A stretch of 12,500 nucleotides of DNA from Acropora yongei (GCA_014634225.1 BLFN01000621.1:3222876-3235375), one strand, 5' to 3'; shown: positions 1 to 8,300, numbered from the stretch's first letter. Program-made: numbers and translations. Notes: generated by a model not told the origin, from the sequence alone.

Positions 1-231
1 TTGCACGAGCTCAGTACTTCTTCCGAGAACCAATCAATCTTTTCTAACCAATATACACGCAGAGCCCTCATTCAGAAGTAATTAGTTCAGTTACCTTCGC
101 CTGAGGAAAACGAGTGCAGAAAAAGAATAATTGATTTTCTTTCCCGTCAGGCACAGTATTCAAATCCTTCACTGAATGAATTTCGCACCATTGCCCGTCT
201 CTCTTGCAGAATAACGATAATTTTTTTTTAG
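1..231 (+). pseudogene. Unrecognised open stretch with one internal stop, possible exon remnant
   Basis: Frame 1 reads from the left edge for about 26 codons, meets TAA at 79-81, then stays open for about 49 more codons to TAG at 229-231. The second part is protein-like: it contains PSPEENECRKR followed by IIDFLSRQAQYSNPSLNEF. A splice acceptor ending at the AG of 91-92 would bypass the stop, but I see no good donor before the next stop. The antisense strand is also open here and ends in a good donor (GAAG|GTAACT on the minus strand, near 100), so the coding strand cannot be settled. I do not recognise the protein. It could be a terminal exon, a decayed gene, or chance. Confidence 0.25.
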
Positions 232-259
232 CCTATCAGAAATGCACCACTTGTTGAAG

Positions 260-420
260 AGATAAAAAATAAATAAAGAAAAAAAGAAAGAAAGAAAGAA
301 AAGTAAATCACAAGTGGAGCTGTCCGGAACTCCCAAACGGAAACCTCACACAGCACAGAGAACCGAAAGACTCATCGAGTCGAGAATCGAACCCTGCTTT
401 CACAACTGCGCCTTCTGTTT
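260..420 (-). repeat. Degenerate tRNA-related SINE with (GAAA)n/(TTTC)n tail
   Basis: Read on the minus strand, the stretch from about 420 down has a Pol III B-box-like core, GGGTTCGATTCTCG, at about 382-396. It continues into a GAGGTTTCCG...GGGAGTTCCGG body and ends in a TTTC microsatellite (plus-strand (GAAA)n at about 277-303). A tRNA-like head, a fixed body and a simple-repeat tail are the hallmarks of a SINE. The body resembles the better preserved copy at 6205-6425. No full A box or cloverleaf is visible, so this is not a working tRNA gene. Confidence 0.42.
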
Positions 421-468
421 GTTCATTGTTGTTGTTTGCCTCTCATATACATTCATAATTCTTTCGAG

Positions 469-749
469 GTGAAATTGAACTAAGAGATCGGCGTTACTTT
501 AATCACAAGGCTTTTATTCAAAGAAGCCTACCGATTGATATCGTTTCTGGACGCTCCCTTTTAGTTCCCATTCAAACAGAAGATGAGGCAACTTTTGGGT
601 CAGTCACAAATGAATTTCATTGTGCAATGACATTTCAGAACAGAATTGAGGAGCTGTTCTGGAAAAAAGCTGATAAGGGCACTCAGATTAGCAGAGGTTT
701 CGATGACACAGCAACTCTTCCGAAGTTGAATGCGTCGTGTCACGTGTGA
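469..749 (+). CDS. Unrecognised candidate 3'-terminal exon
   Basis: After an acceptor-like run (T-rich from about 420, ending ..TTTCGAG at 468) a plus-strand frame stays open for 92 codons to TGA at 747-749. It has no early methionine, so it would be an internal or last exon. The composition is protein-like: the segment around RRYFNHKAFIQRSLPIDIV, then QNRIEELFWKKADKG, ending in NASCHV. I do not recognise a family. No AATAAA lies close downstream, which weakens the terminal-exon reading. An upstream exon could be the stretch at 1-231, separated by the SINE. Confidence 0.3.
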
Positions 750-757
750 TTCTATAT

Positions 758-939
758 TTATGTAGAGAGGCTGAATGGATCGGTGACAAACGCATCATTT
801 GCAACTGGAGCGTTTTGAATCGTTCTCCGCTGTGGCACCGGGTCTACTTGATGATTAGATCTCAGTCTCTTTTGTAGAAACCTGTCGGAATTCACTTGTC
901 TCGAATTTACATGATTAGTCACATTTATACACACTCTAT
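758..939 (-). CDS. Unrecognised candidate exon, minus strand
   Basis: A minus-strand acceptor (TTTGTTCACAG, AG at 941-940) opens a frame of 59 codons that ends in TAA at 760-758. Visible peptide pieces include RQVNSDRFLQKRLRSNHQ and RTIQNAPVANDAFVTDPF. It is hydrophilic, with no membrane segment and no motif I recognise. It would converge tail to tail with the plus-strand candidate at 469-749, only 8 bp away, and at most one of the two is likely to be real. No canonical poly(A) signal is seen just downstream. Confidence 0.22.
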
Positions 940-954
940 CTGTGAACAAATTGT

Positions 955-1135
955 TTATGCAAATGCAGGAGAGTGCCGGTAAATTGCGTTGACAACAGGA
1001 TAACTAGAATTGTCAGACATGGTGTTGGCGAGAAATTTGATCAACCTGCGACCGACAGCCTTGTAAACAAGCAGTGGATCTTGAATTGAACTGGAGCCGC
1101 AAAGTTGTAATGCAAAAATCCTTGCTATAACTGAC
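955..1135 (-). CDS. Unrecognised candidate exon after a strong polypyrimidine tract, minus strand
   Basis: The minus strand has a long T/C tract (plus-strand A-rich 1143-1165) ending in ACAAG at 1140-1136. This is a good splice acceptor. The frame behind it runs for about 59 codons, with pieces DPLLVYKAVGRRLIKFLANT and NSSYPVVNAIYRHSPAFA, to a TAA at 957-955. I found no in-phase donor that joins it to the frame at 758-939, so any link between them is unproven. I do not recognise a family, and it may be chance. Confidence 0.2.
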
Positions 1136-1144
1136 CTTGTCAAG

Positions 1145-1978
1145 AAAAAAAAAAGAAAAAAGAAACGCTCATAAAAAAACTTCAGAGACCAACAGGTTTC
1201 ACATAAGAACCTGTCTTGTTCGCTTGCCTATAATTAACATGCCTGATAGAGTCTAGATGAAAAGTCACTGGTGGCAAACGATAACTGAGCGACTACTAAC
1301 AAAATATAGTATCTTACCTTGAAAAAGATGAGTCGTAGTTGACCTTGAATTAAAGCGGAGTTAATTTGTTACCATATATATCTTGGGGGAGCATTTCAGT
1401 TGCGTTTTTCATACGCGCTTAGCGGAACTTCACAAAAACAACCTTTGAGGTATTTCAACACTATAACAGGTCATTGGACTGCCAAGAGGTAAACTGTACA
1501 GGTGGTTAACGAAAACTTGATGTTCCCTGGTTTTGTCCCAAAAAACCGCGCAATTAACCAAACACCCGAGAGATTTTAGTAAACCCGTAGGGGGTTTGTT
1601 TAAAGCAAAAGCAGGAATTTAAAGGCTTGACTTCTCTTAAAAGTACCTTTTTCCAAAGGAAACGCGACATAAAAGTGTAAAGGCCTTGTGTCAAGCATTC
1701 AATGAGAGAAGGCCAGTTTAGTATGTCTGGTGTGGGGCGATTTTGAATGTAAAAAGGGACAAATGGAAACAAATCGAAATAAACCAATACACAATAATTA
1801 TGCTCAATGTCTTGACTTGTGATCTTCTGTCCTTATACCAACTTCTTCAGAACATTGACGTAAATAAAGCTTCGGAGTTCGCACGAAATGATGATGTGAT
1901 TCTACAACCTTCCTCGCTTTTTAAAAGGCCACTTAAGTTTGAATTCGTGCATTCGTTAAGAAAACAAGACACATGACA
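1145..1978. other. Non-coding 3' flank of the JmjC gene
   Basis: AT-rich sequence with no open frame that I believe in. The 77-codon frames on both strands here (1554-1787 and 1743-1976) overlap each other and have the skewed F/L/K/N content of chance frames. The region may include a longer 3' UTR of the minus-strand JmjC gene if the poly(A) signal at its stop codon is not the one used. Confidence 0.5.
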
Positions 1979-1984
1979 TTTATT
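1979..1984 (-). promoter_or_regulatory. Candidate poly(A) signal AATAAA overlapping the JmjC stop codon
   Basis: On the minus strand the last codon and stop read CAA TAA A, which creates a perfect AATAAA from 1984 to 1979. If used, cleavage 10-30 nt further on would leave almost no 3' UTR. I see no other AATAAA on the minus strand until about 519-514, more than 1.4 kb downstream. Confidence 0.45.
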
Positions 1985-2223
1985 GCAACAAGATTTGCCT
2001 CTTCCCAGAAAGAAAGTCCTTCAATTGTTCAATTTGCCTCTTCTTGTCTTCTATTTCTGTTAGACCTTGGTTTTTAACAGGGGCCTCAAAAGCCATATCC
2101 TCTTCTTCAAAGTACTGCGGAAAGTCCTCGGCGTACAGCTCTCGGAGCTGTTCAAACGTTTTTCCGATAAATCCGTCATCGCTGTCGGCTTGTTCTCGTA
2201 GTTCTACCAAGCAGTTCTGGAAA
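1980..2223 (-). CDS. JmjC gene exon 8 (last exon)
   Basis: The phase fits only if the acceptor is TGTTCACGAG at 2224, which gives S-F-Q-N-C. The next AG, 10 nt on, would break the frame. It encodes the C-terminal 81 residues: helical and acidic ([20 protein letters not shown]), then a charged likely coiled coil ([20 protein letters not shown]), ending ILLQ and TAA at 1982-1980. Confidence 0.82.
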
Positions 2224-5200
2224 CTCGTGAACACAAGTGAAAACAGAAGAATTTTTGAAAAATATACAATTTTTGATAACAAGTGACTTCTTTGTTCAGT
2301 GGAAATAAAACCCCTAACTCAGTTTCCGGACGTCTATAGTTAAAGAGGAGATCCTCATGGTTAAGGCCTTTCGAAGAGGTCACATTTTGAACAAAAGATA
2401 TTGAGTGCTTTGCGCTTATATCATTGTCGTGTTTTATTTACTCTCATTTGGCCCGCTGGAAACACTCTCACTGACGTAAGAGCTCACAAACCGGAAAGAA
2501 ATCATCGAAACGATCGAAAAGGACGCCATTTTTACATAATCCAGAGTTGTTTAGAACTGAGATTTTTCAGATTCATTTTTAGGACTCGACTGTGGCCGTT
2601 TGTATTCCAAGTCCTTTAGGATTGTACATGCTTTGAGGGCCTAGCATCGTTGCGTACGTTCACTTAAGCCTGTTTAAATGGCACTTTAATTATTGCGTGA
2701 CAAAACTTACCTGTATTTGTTGCAGAAGTTCTGCGTGACACTCACTGTGTTCTGGAGGTTCAAAACAGCGTGCCACCATCCACTGGGAATAAACACAATG
2801 TCTCCTGGTTTTTGTACGCATTCTAAAGGAAGGTTACTTTTCTATAAAAAAAAAACAAACAAACAATAAAAAAACAAGCAAAATTGAACCAACATAGCAA
2901 GAAAAAGACAAAGGAGTTTTCCAATTTACTTTGCCTGTGGCGGGACGCGGGAAACGAAGTTGAAGTATACTTTACGCATCCTCGGAATCTGAGAGTCAGC
3001 CTGTCCGGACGGGACGAAGACGCACAACAGGAAACGTTTAAATTGGGAAAGGCAAAATGCGTTCATCATTCTAACTTGCTTTATTTTCTACGAGAATATG
3101 AATGCACTAGAAAGATAAACATCCATGAAGTTTAGCTAAATGTGCTGCTGACAACTATGTCAGGAGGAATTAACCTTATGAAAGACTGCTGGCTTGGAAT
3201 TCCTTCAAAATGGAAAACGTTGATACACCGACGAGTACTGAATGACTTACCAAATAAGGCCGAGTGTAAATCCACCAATAAAATGCATCTTCCATGTCAT
3301 AATCTCTTTTCTTGTAATTGTTATTCTTGACACCTTAACAGAGAAAAACTCCAACCTTGTTCCCAGGCTCATTCCTCCCTTGTTCCCAGGCTCATTGTCT
3401 CTCATCTCGCAGCCGCCAAAGGGGACGGCGAGATGAGAGACAATGAACGACACTGTGAGAAATTCAACACTTTCACCAGATTTTACCAATTGAATGACAA
3501 AAACACAACCTGAAAATTAGATCAGGGCGCCGGTTAAACTAAACGTGTTGTTTTAATGTATCCACAGGTAGTTAGCCACATGAGTGGTTTTTGAAGTTAT
3601 ATTTCCAATAGGTGGTTTGCAACCAATCTCTAGTGACACAGATAACAATACTGCAATGTACAATTGCTGGTGGACGAACAAAAGGAGCAAATTAGAAATC
3701 TTTTGTTTTCGTCCACCAACATGGTGGCTATGACGTAACGTGAAAACCACCTATAATGTATTTCTTGAACGATCGATTTAAGCGCTCGCGACACCTGATT
3801 CAGAAACAGTAGTATTGAAGGGACACTTTTTCTACCATTTTTGTCTATGGTTGTAAATGCGACATAAGGCAATTAATAAAGCCGATTAACAGGGCCTGAA
3901 AAAGTTGGCCGCAGATTCACTCACCAGGAATGTGAAAAACGGAGGGAGGGTACATCCCCCACAGTTTCGTCCCCTGAACAAGAGCCAGCCAACCTGTGGT
4001 GTTAGCAGGATCACAATGCCAGCCAGACCCGCTTCGCTTTGCAGCCATGATAATCCAGCGCCAATCAAGGCGAAGATCATCTTCCAAATTTGTCAGGAAA
4101 TCATCTGCTTCGGAGAAAAAATCCGGTACGGAATAATCCTGCGAGAAATGGATAGAAAAAAGCCTCAATGCATTCACAATGCATTGCATTGTCGTCGTTG
4201 TTCCGCGATACAAGGATTTTCATGACAACACAGGAGCAGTGTAGGTGCAATGGTCAAATCATTCACCCTTCGATCAAGGACCTGACAAAGTATGGGGTTG
4301 ATTTTCTTCGTTCGCTATTGTTCCTGACACTTCTCTCGACAAGCACTAACCACGTGTTGCCGAAAGTTGCAGGATACAGCTTTCAAGGGTACGACTAAGG
4401 TGTTTTCAAAACTAACCCAAATCCTGCGCCCGTTACGATGCTAAGCCTCCCTTCTGTGCTAGGCTGCGCGTTTTGCGCATGATTGTTAAACCGGCTTTAG
4501 GCTTTTCAACCTCGTCCTGAGTCATGGTCATTTTTTTCTCCTTGTCCTCACTCTGCTACATGGAAAAACCCCGGGAATAAAATTGAGCCTAAGTTATTCC
4601 GAAATCACGAGTCACTGGTTACCCTTCTAAGTTCAGGATACAAATCAAACACATCTGACATGAAGATGACCCATGGAGCTGTTTCATTGGCTGCTCTTTC
4701 CTTCAGGTATTTGACGTAGTTGTGTAAGGACACTGTCGTTGACCTCTGACCAACATAAACGCCGTCAGCTATTCGAGGATCGTGTTGAAACTGCTCAAAC
4801 GGCCACTTTTTCATTGCCTTCCAGTCATCCATCATCCCAGTTACAATACAGGCTTGACCTAGGGGTGAATATTACGTCATTTTTACATTATCCAATAAAA
4901 GTATTAATTGAAAGTCTCGCAAGGGTAAGTTCCAGCGAAACAAACCGCACCACTCACGCCACTCGCTTTTCACGTTTGCTGGTCGACGACTTATCGTAAA
5001 ACAGCCACCGCCTCCCCCCTCCCCCCCCAAGAATAGTTATTATATTCCTCTTTATCTTGTTCTTGAAAATTTGAAAGATTCGAGATCACGAATTGGAGCT
5101 GAAACAGCGAAATCTGGAACCGTTTAACGGTTTTTATTGATCAGTGACGGTTATATCTCAATTAAGCCGTTTGACGGCAGTAAGACCCTTTTCCTTATAC

Positions 5201-7747
5201 TTTCTTTGGCGAAACCCCTTGCTTATACTTCTTTTACATAAAATTCAGCATTTCAGATTGCGATTATCGAACCTATGTTTTCTCTTTCCCTAACCGACCT
5301 GGTCATCCAGGGTGAGGAGAAGTTGAGAACGAGGTTAAACTTCCCGCCAAAGCGAAATTAAGGTACCATAAGATGACAAACCTGGTTCCATGCATTTCTT
5401 GGTGAACTCTTCTTTGCTTGGTTTATGTATCTTTGGTATAGTGCAGTGCGTTCCGTGAATTGGCCAAGTATCCTCCACGTTCAGCTTTCTTAAATAATCT
5501 TCAAAATTCTCCAGCCTTTTCATAAACCTCTTCTCATGCGGTTCAGGGTTTTCATCTGAAAGTTACCCCAAAACACTCTTTGATGCTATAGCTGACCAAT
5601 TTTCTAAAAACCTCTTGCTTTCACCGCGCAGAGAATGACTGGAAAAACTTGCCCCCGAAAGTTATTCTCATCTGATTCGTGTTTAAGGTCAATCTCGATG
5701 GAGTTCATATAGTCAAGAGCATTAACAAAACAAACAAAAAAAAAATAAAAACAAAGCATTAGCAAGACAAAATATAATTCTTACCTTTCCTCTGATCTCC
5801 CTCGATGTGAAACGCGTCCGTCTCGTTGCAAATTTTATTTTTGTCGTTCATCATACCACAAATTCTCAACTTATGATCGCCACTTTTCAATGTGTCCGGC
5901 ACGATGGCATTTTTCTCGTAAATCGTTCTCTCCCCGCGCTTTTCGGGCAGCAGGACGTCAGCTGAGTACGAGTGCACAATTTCTCGGCTCTTATCGTCAA
6001 GAATTTCCACAAGCCAGCTGTCCACGTTTTCTTCATTGTGTGCGAAAGTGACTCGCCGGGCTTTACTGTTCGCAACCCATAAAGAGGTTTTCTTTGGCTG
6101 AAGTATTTCAATGGAGCAATGTACGCAGTATTCTGGAATTAAGAATCAGGTTAAATTTTTGCTCAATTTTCTGCATTAATTGCAAAACAACAACAATTTG
6201 AAATAAAGCTCGCAATTTGGGAGAGAGCATTAGTCTTCCACCAGTGTGGTCTGGGTTCAAGTCGGGATTCAACGCTACAGGCGGGTTGAGTTTATTTCGT
6301 TTTTTGCTTTCTCTACCTTACTCTCAGAGGTTTTTTCCCCTAGTTCTCCCGAGCACTTTTCTGTTCAGTCTTATCAAAAACCAACCATTTTATTCCATTA
6401 ATTCGACGTGTAGTCTCTACAACTAGTCGTCAACAACACTGCGACATCAAGTATATTGATTATTATTACATTTTAATTATAAGCCTCTTTTAAACTCTCT
6501 CAGTATCAACGTTTGATGTACATTGGTAATATATTAACGTGCCTTGAATGAATAGCAACAGTAACACATTTATAGAGCCTGGTTGCATGATTTTCAATAT
6601 AATTCTTCGCCTGAAAAGAAAGTAAAAAGACTATAAGAGGTGAATGCGGTCAAAGTGCGTTTCGCATCGTAATACTGAAAATGAACGAACGAGAATGATC
6701 GATCCTAAGTTTCGTCTAATCAAGCGAATCACCTGATTAGCATTTATAATCCATAAAGTTACGAGGGTTCACTTTCCCTGATTAAAAATAACTTACTTCA
6801 CAACTTTTGTTTCTTTTGCTCTTCCTATTCCAGACCAAGATGCTTTTTTACTTCGCACACTTTTTCTTGAAGGAGATAAACGCATGCGCAAAAGTCGGCA
6901 AACACCTGTTTTATCAGGTTTTGATAAATGCTGTTTAAACAAAGGATTAAAGCTGTTCATACGAACGAGAGAAAAAGCTGTATGGGTGGCTCTACATCCA
7001 TATATTATAAAAATATAAATTGCAGTTGACTAGATGCTGTCGCAAAGGAAAACAAATTCTAATGCAAGAACGGCGCACATTTTAGTATATTGCAAAGGAA
7101 ATGTGGACTGGCAGGGATTACAATTCAACAATTTTGACGACAGAGCGAGCCTACGACAGGAAATATTTCATTCTGTTATACCCCACCTTTTGCCCAAATA
7201 CTTCACTTGTAATTCATAACGCACACGAGTTAAAAGTGACGCGAAATACCTTAAAAACACAGTGACGTTTTAAGTGAATGTCGTGACCAAAACAAATAAA
7301 GGCCTGAATTTTTCATGTCTATCTTTCCCTACTGCTTAAGTAGCGTAGCACATCTGCGAAGATCAGCGACATTAAAGATAATAGTAATAATAATAATAAT
7401 AAATAAATATAGTTACCTACAATGTTAGTGGCTTTCCAATCAACATGCTTATTACACCTCAACAGGAAATTCAAGATCAGCAATCTGTGTTTTAAAAAAG
7501 AGGAAGAGTATTTAGTGCGTGAAATGGTTTCCCCATGAATTTGCTCGCAAGTAGACACTTGACATGGAGGAATGGGAATGGTAAGTTCAGAGTAAAAACA
7601 GGAAGAACTGTACGAACGGCAATTAGAAGCTGGCTTGGCGTTAAGATTTTTCAAAATGTCAGACCAGTCAGTGAGATGCTGATGAAGGTTACCAGGGGAA
7701 GCGGAGTGTTTTCCAGCAGAGAACTCCAAGAATTTTGCGATTTCCAT
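1980..7747 (-). CDS. JmjC-domain Fe(II)/2-oxoglutarate oxygenase, JMJD6-like (8 exons)
   Basis: Predicted oxygenase that would use Fe(II), O2 and 2-oxoglutarate to hydroxylate or demethylate protein (or possibly RNA). The substrate cannot be read from the sequence. Exons, minus strand: 7747-7417, 6132-5785, 5555-5382, 4858-4623, 4138-3925, 3333-3251, 2841-2711, 2223-1980. They sum to 1761 nt (586 aa plus stop) with every junction in phase. The JmjC core spans about residues 280-505. In it, [16 protein letters not shown] supplies iron ligands H404 and D406, GTKLW supplies the likely 2-oxoglutarate lysine K421, [10 protein letters not shown] supplies the distal ligand H486, and TQNF carries N500. 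The motif spacing matches JMJD6 and plant F-box/JmjC proteins (family knowledge), but the JMJD6 Ser-rich tail is absent. The C-terminus is a charged helix instead. Residues 1-260 match nothing I know. The start ATG sits in a good context (A at -3, G at +4). Confidence 0.85.
2711..2841 (-). CDS. JmjC gene exon 7, distal histidine
   Basis: Acceptor TTTTTTATAG, exon from 2841, donor ACAG|GTAAGT, phases 0 and 2. It encodes residues 463-505. [20 protein letters not shown] is almost the JMJD6 consensus and carries the third iron ligand. NTVSVTQNF closes the double-stranded beta-helix core. Confidence 0.95.
3251..3333 (-). CDS. JmjC gene exon 6 (83-nt micro-exon)
   Basis: Found by searching for a phase 1 to phase 0 exon between the two catalytic exons. 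The acceptor is TTTTTCTCTGTTAAG at 3334, the exon starts at 3333, and the donor is TTTG|GTAAGT. It encodes about residues 435-462, with [16 protein letters not shown]. That is the expected 'W...YP' linker before the PLEC strand. It has no methionine start of its own and falls in an antisense shadow, so it is easy to miss. Confidence 0.85.
3354..3445. repeat. Palindromic MITE-like fragment with a tandem head
   Basis: The 18-mer CTTGTTCCCAGGCTCATT occurs at 3356-3373 and again at 3379-3396. The second copy leads into a hairpin: an 18-bp arm (CATTGTCTCTCATCTCGC, 3393-3410) and its perfect reverse complement at 3428-3445, around a 17-base GC-rich loop. A 'GTTCCCAGG...CTCTCATCTCGCC' palindrome is familiar to me from many anthozoan sequences, so I take this as a truncated copy. 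It lies in the intron between JmjC exons 5 and 6. Confidence 0.65.
3609..3753. mobile_element. MITE-like element with nested inverted repeats
   Basis: About 145 bp with imperfect termini TAGGTGGTTTGCA (3609) and, on the reverse strand, TAGGTGGTTTTCACG (from 3753). An inner stem pairs TGGTGGACGAACAAAAG (3668-3684) with CTTTTGTTTTCGTCCACCA (3700-3718). It has no coding capacity. The GTGGTTTTCACG...GTCATAGCCACCATG end is familiar to me as a frequent element in coral genomes. It sits in the same intron as the palindrome at 3354-3445. Confidence 0.65.
3925..4138 (-). CDS. JmjC gene exon 5, catalytic HxD
   Basis: Strong acceptor TTTCTCGCAG, exon from 4138, donor CCTG|GTGAGT, phases 0 and 1. It encodes residues 364-434, starting DYSVPDFF. 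It contains the iron-binding HCD in [16 protein letters not shown] and the lysine in LVQGTKLW. These are the most diagnostic motifs of the gene. Relative to JMJD6, the Asn in 'WNALVQG' is Leu here. Confidence 0.95.
4623..4858 (-). CDS. JmjC gene exon 4
   Basis: Acceptor ACCCCTAG, exon from 4858, donor AGG|GTAACC, ending in phase 0. It encodes about residues 285-363. [18 protein letters not shown] matches the start of JMJD6-type cores (a 'P-V-V-x-x-x-x-W' strand followed by a helix). [15 protein letters not shown] and [15 protein letters not shown] follow the same family order. Confidence 0.88.
5007..5028. repeat. C-rich tract (G-rich on the JmjC sense strand)
   Basis: The plus strand reads CCGCCT, C6, T, C8, so the JmjC pre-mRNA would carry two long G runs plus shorter ones in intron 3. 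The tract could form a G-quadruplex, although the A interruptions and unequal runs make that uncertain. Otherwise it is a simple low-complexity tract. Confidence 0.55.
5382..5555 (-). CDS. JmjC gene exon 3
   Basis: Acceptor ACTTTCAG, exon from 5555, phases 1 and 1. It encodes about residues 227-284, including [20 protein letters not shown] and [12 protein letters not shown]. This corresponds to the segment that precedes the first core strand in JMJD6-like proteins. The donor, CCAG|GTTTGT, is weak, but the next exon continues the protein in phase (G + GT). Confidence 0.8.
5785..6132 (-). CDS. JmjC gene exon 2
   Basis: Acceptor AATTCCAG, exon from 6132, donor AAAG|GTAAGA after 5785, phases 1 and 1. 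It encodes about residues 111-226. Recognisable features are [10 protein letters not shown] at the start, [20 protein letters not shown], and [20 protein letters not shown]. Alternating hydrophobic residues suggest a beta-rich domain. There is a CNET sequon. I know no named domain for it. Confidence 0.8.
6205..6425 (+). repeat. tRNA-related SINE copy
   Basis: A B-box-like GTCTGGGTTCAAGTCGGG lies at 6249-6266, after CATTAGTCTTCCACCAGTGT. A body follows with CGGGTTGAGTTT, CTCAGAGGTTTTTTCCCCTAG, TCTCCC and finally CAAAAACCAACCATTTTATT. The order of tRNA-like promoter, 'GTTGAGTTT', 'GAGAGGTTTTTC' and 'CAAAAACCAAC' matches a SINE family I recall as common in anthozoans. It is a diverged copy, inserted antisense to the JmjC transcript. 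The open frame at 6217-6426 is an artefact of this repeat. Confidence 0.62.
7370..7410. repeat. (TAA)n microsatellite
   Basis: Repeated TAA/AATA units starting within a few bases of the JmjC exon 1 donor. Low-complexity sequence. It produces a run of leucines in the antisense translation past the true end of exon 1. Confidence 0.8.
7417..7747 (-). CDS. JmjC gene exon 1 (first coding exon, N-terminal extension)
   Basis: ATG at 7747, with an in-frame stop 15 codons upstream. The frame runs 110 codons and ends in phase 1 at a donor G|GTAACT. The split codon joins perfectly to exon 2 (ATT GTA G + AA TAC). The product is Ser-rich and basic (begins [18 protein letters not shown]) and has no clear signal peptide, although LLILNFLL near its end is a short hydrophobic run. 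A competing acceptor inside it (T/C-rich tract, then ACACAG, exon from 7484) would remove the ATG. A 5'-UTR exon ending at 7944 (GAG|GTAAGC) may splice to 7751 just before the ATG. Confidence 0.55.
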
Positions 7748-7943
7748 GATTCTACAACTAAAGTTTTGGGGTTTGAAGATGTTGATTGCTTATGTAACGT
7801 GCCTGACTCAAGAACTGTTCTCAAGAACCAAAAATGTGATACGTTCCGGTCTGTGATGCAATCCGATACGTGATCCGGTCGGATCCAATCCAATCCTGAT
7901 TTTATTGATGCCGATAATCTGAGACCAGGAAGGCTTTGCTTAC

Positions 7944-8300
7944 CTCAATCGAAGTCGTCAGGAACAGAATCCCGGGTTTCTGGTGTCTATCTATGATTTC
8001 TCATCAGATTGACATTTGAGACCCGTGATAACTCGACATGGACTAGGTGGGATCTTAGCTCTAAGATGTGCAGACGTATTTAGCCGTGCATCTCGTTAAG
8101 ATGGCGTTTATAAACTTATCATGTTCTTCGCCCTCTCTTTGATAACGTTGTCATGGAAAATTGAGAGAAACTCATTTCGAGAGGAAGTTGTCTGGGATTC
8201 CATCAGAGAGTGAAGGGTGAACAGTGAATCTTCAATTTGATTGGCTGACAATACAAAACACGTGTGCCAGCCAGCGGAAAATATTGCGGGCTATCAAGTG
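7944..8300. promoter_or_regulatory. Probable divergent promoter region with 5'-UTR splice donors
   Basis: This lies between the two head-to-head genes. On the minus strand, GAG|GTAAGC (exon end 7944) is a strong donor with only short frames before it, consistent with a non-coding first exon of the JmjC gene. On the plus strand, CAA|GTGAGT (donor at 8298) could end a non-coding first exon of CDKAL1, whose first coding exon starts right after an acceptor. A YY1-like AAGATGGCG at 8098-8106 and an inverted CCAAT box (GATTGGCTG, about 8239-8247) support promoter activity. No TATA box stands out. The transcription start sites are not visible. Confidence 0.35.

Larger units (their letters stand above)
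6133..7416 (-). other. JmjC intron 1 (1.28 kb)
   Basis: Bounded by the donor GTAACT after 7417 and the acceptor AATTCCAG before 6132, with matching phase. It contains a SINE copy (6205-6425) and a (TAA)n run near the donor. The rest (6430-7310) is AT-rich, and I see no exon in it. The 61-codon plus-strand frame at 7034-7219 shows no recognisable feature. Confidence 0.6.

Noticed and set aside
375..420. Intact tRNA gene, minus strand
   Set aside because: Only a B-box-like sequence is present. No cloverleaf or full A box can be formed, and the tail is a SINE-type microsatellite.
2884..3135. 83-codon plus-strand frame
   Set aside because: It lies in JmjC intron 6, begins with TTG, and has no motif or splice context.
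3905..4225. 106-codon plus-strand frame
   Set aside because: Antisense shadow of the catalytic JmjC exon 5.
5120..5175. Palindrome around AACCGTTTAACGGTT as a regulatory operator
   Set aside because: It is short, intronic and single, and nothing links it to a known binding system.
7535..7873. 112-codon plus-strand frame
   Set aside because: Mostly antisense to JmjC exon 1. It has no recognisable motif, and no splice partners are seen. It remains a weak rival to exon 1 rather than a supported gene.
8102..8143. Short frame ATGGCGTTTATAAAC... as a protein gene
   Set aside because: It has only 13 codons and overlaps a YY1-like AAGATGGCG motif. At most it is an upstream ORF.
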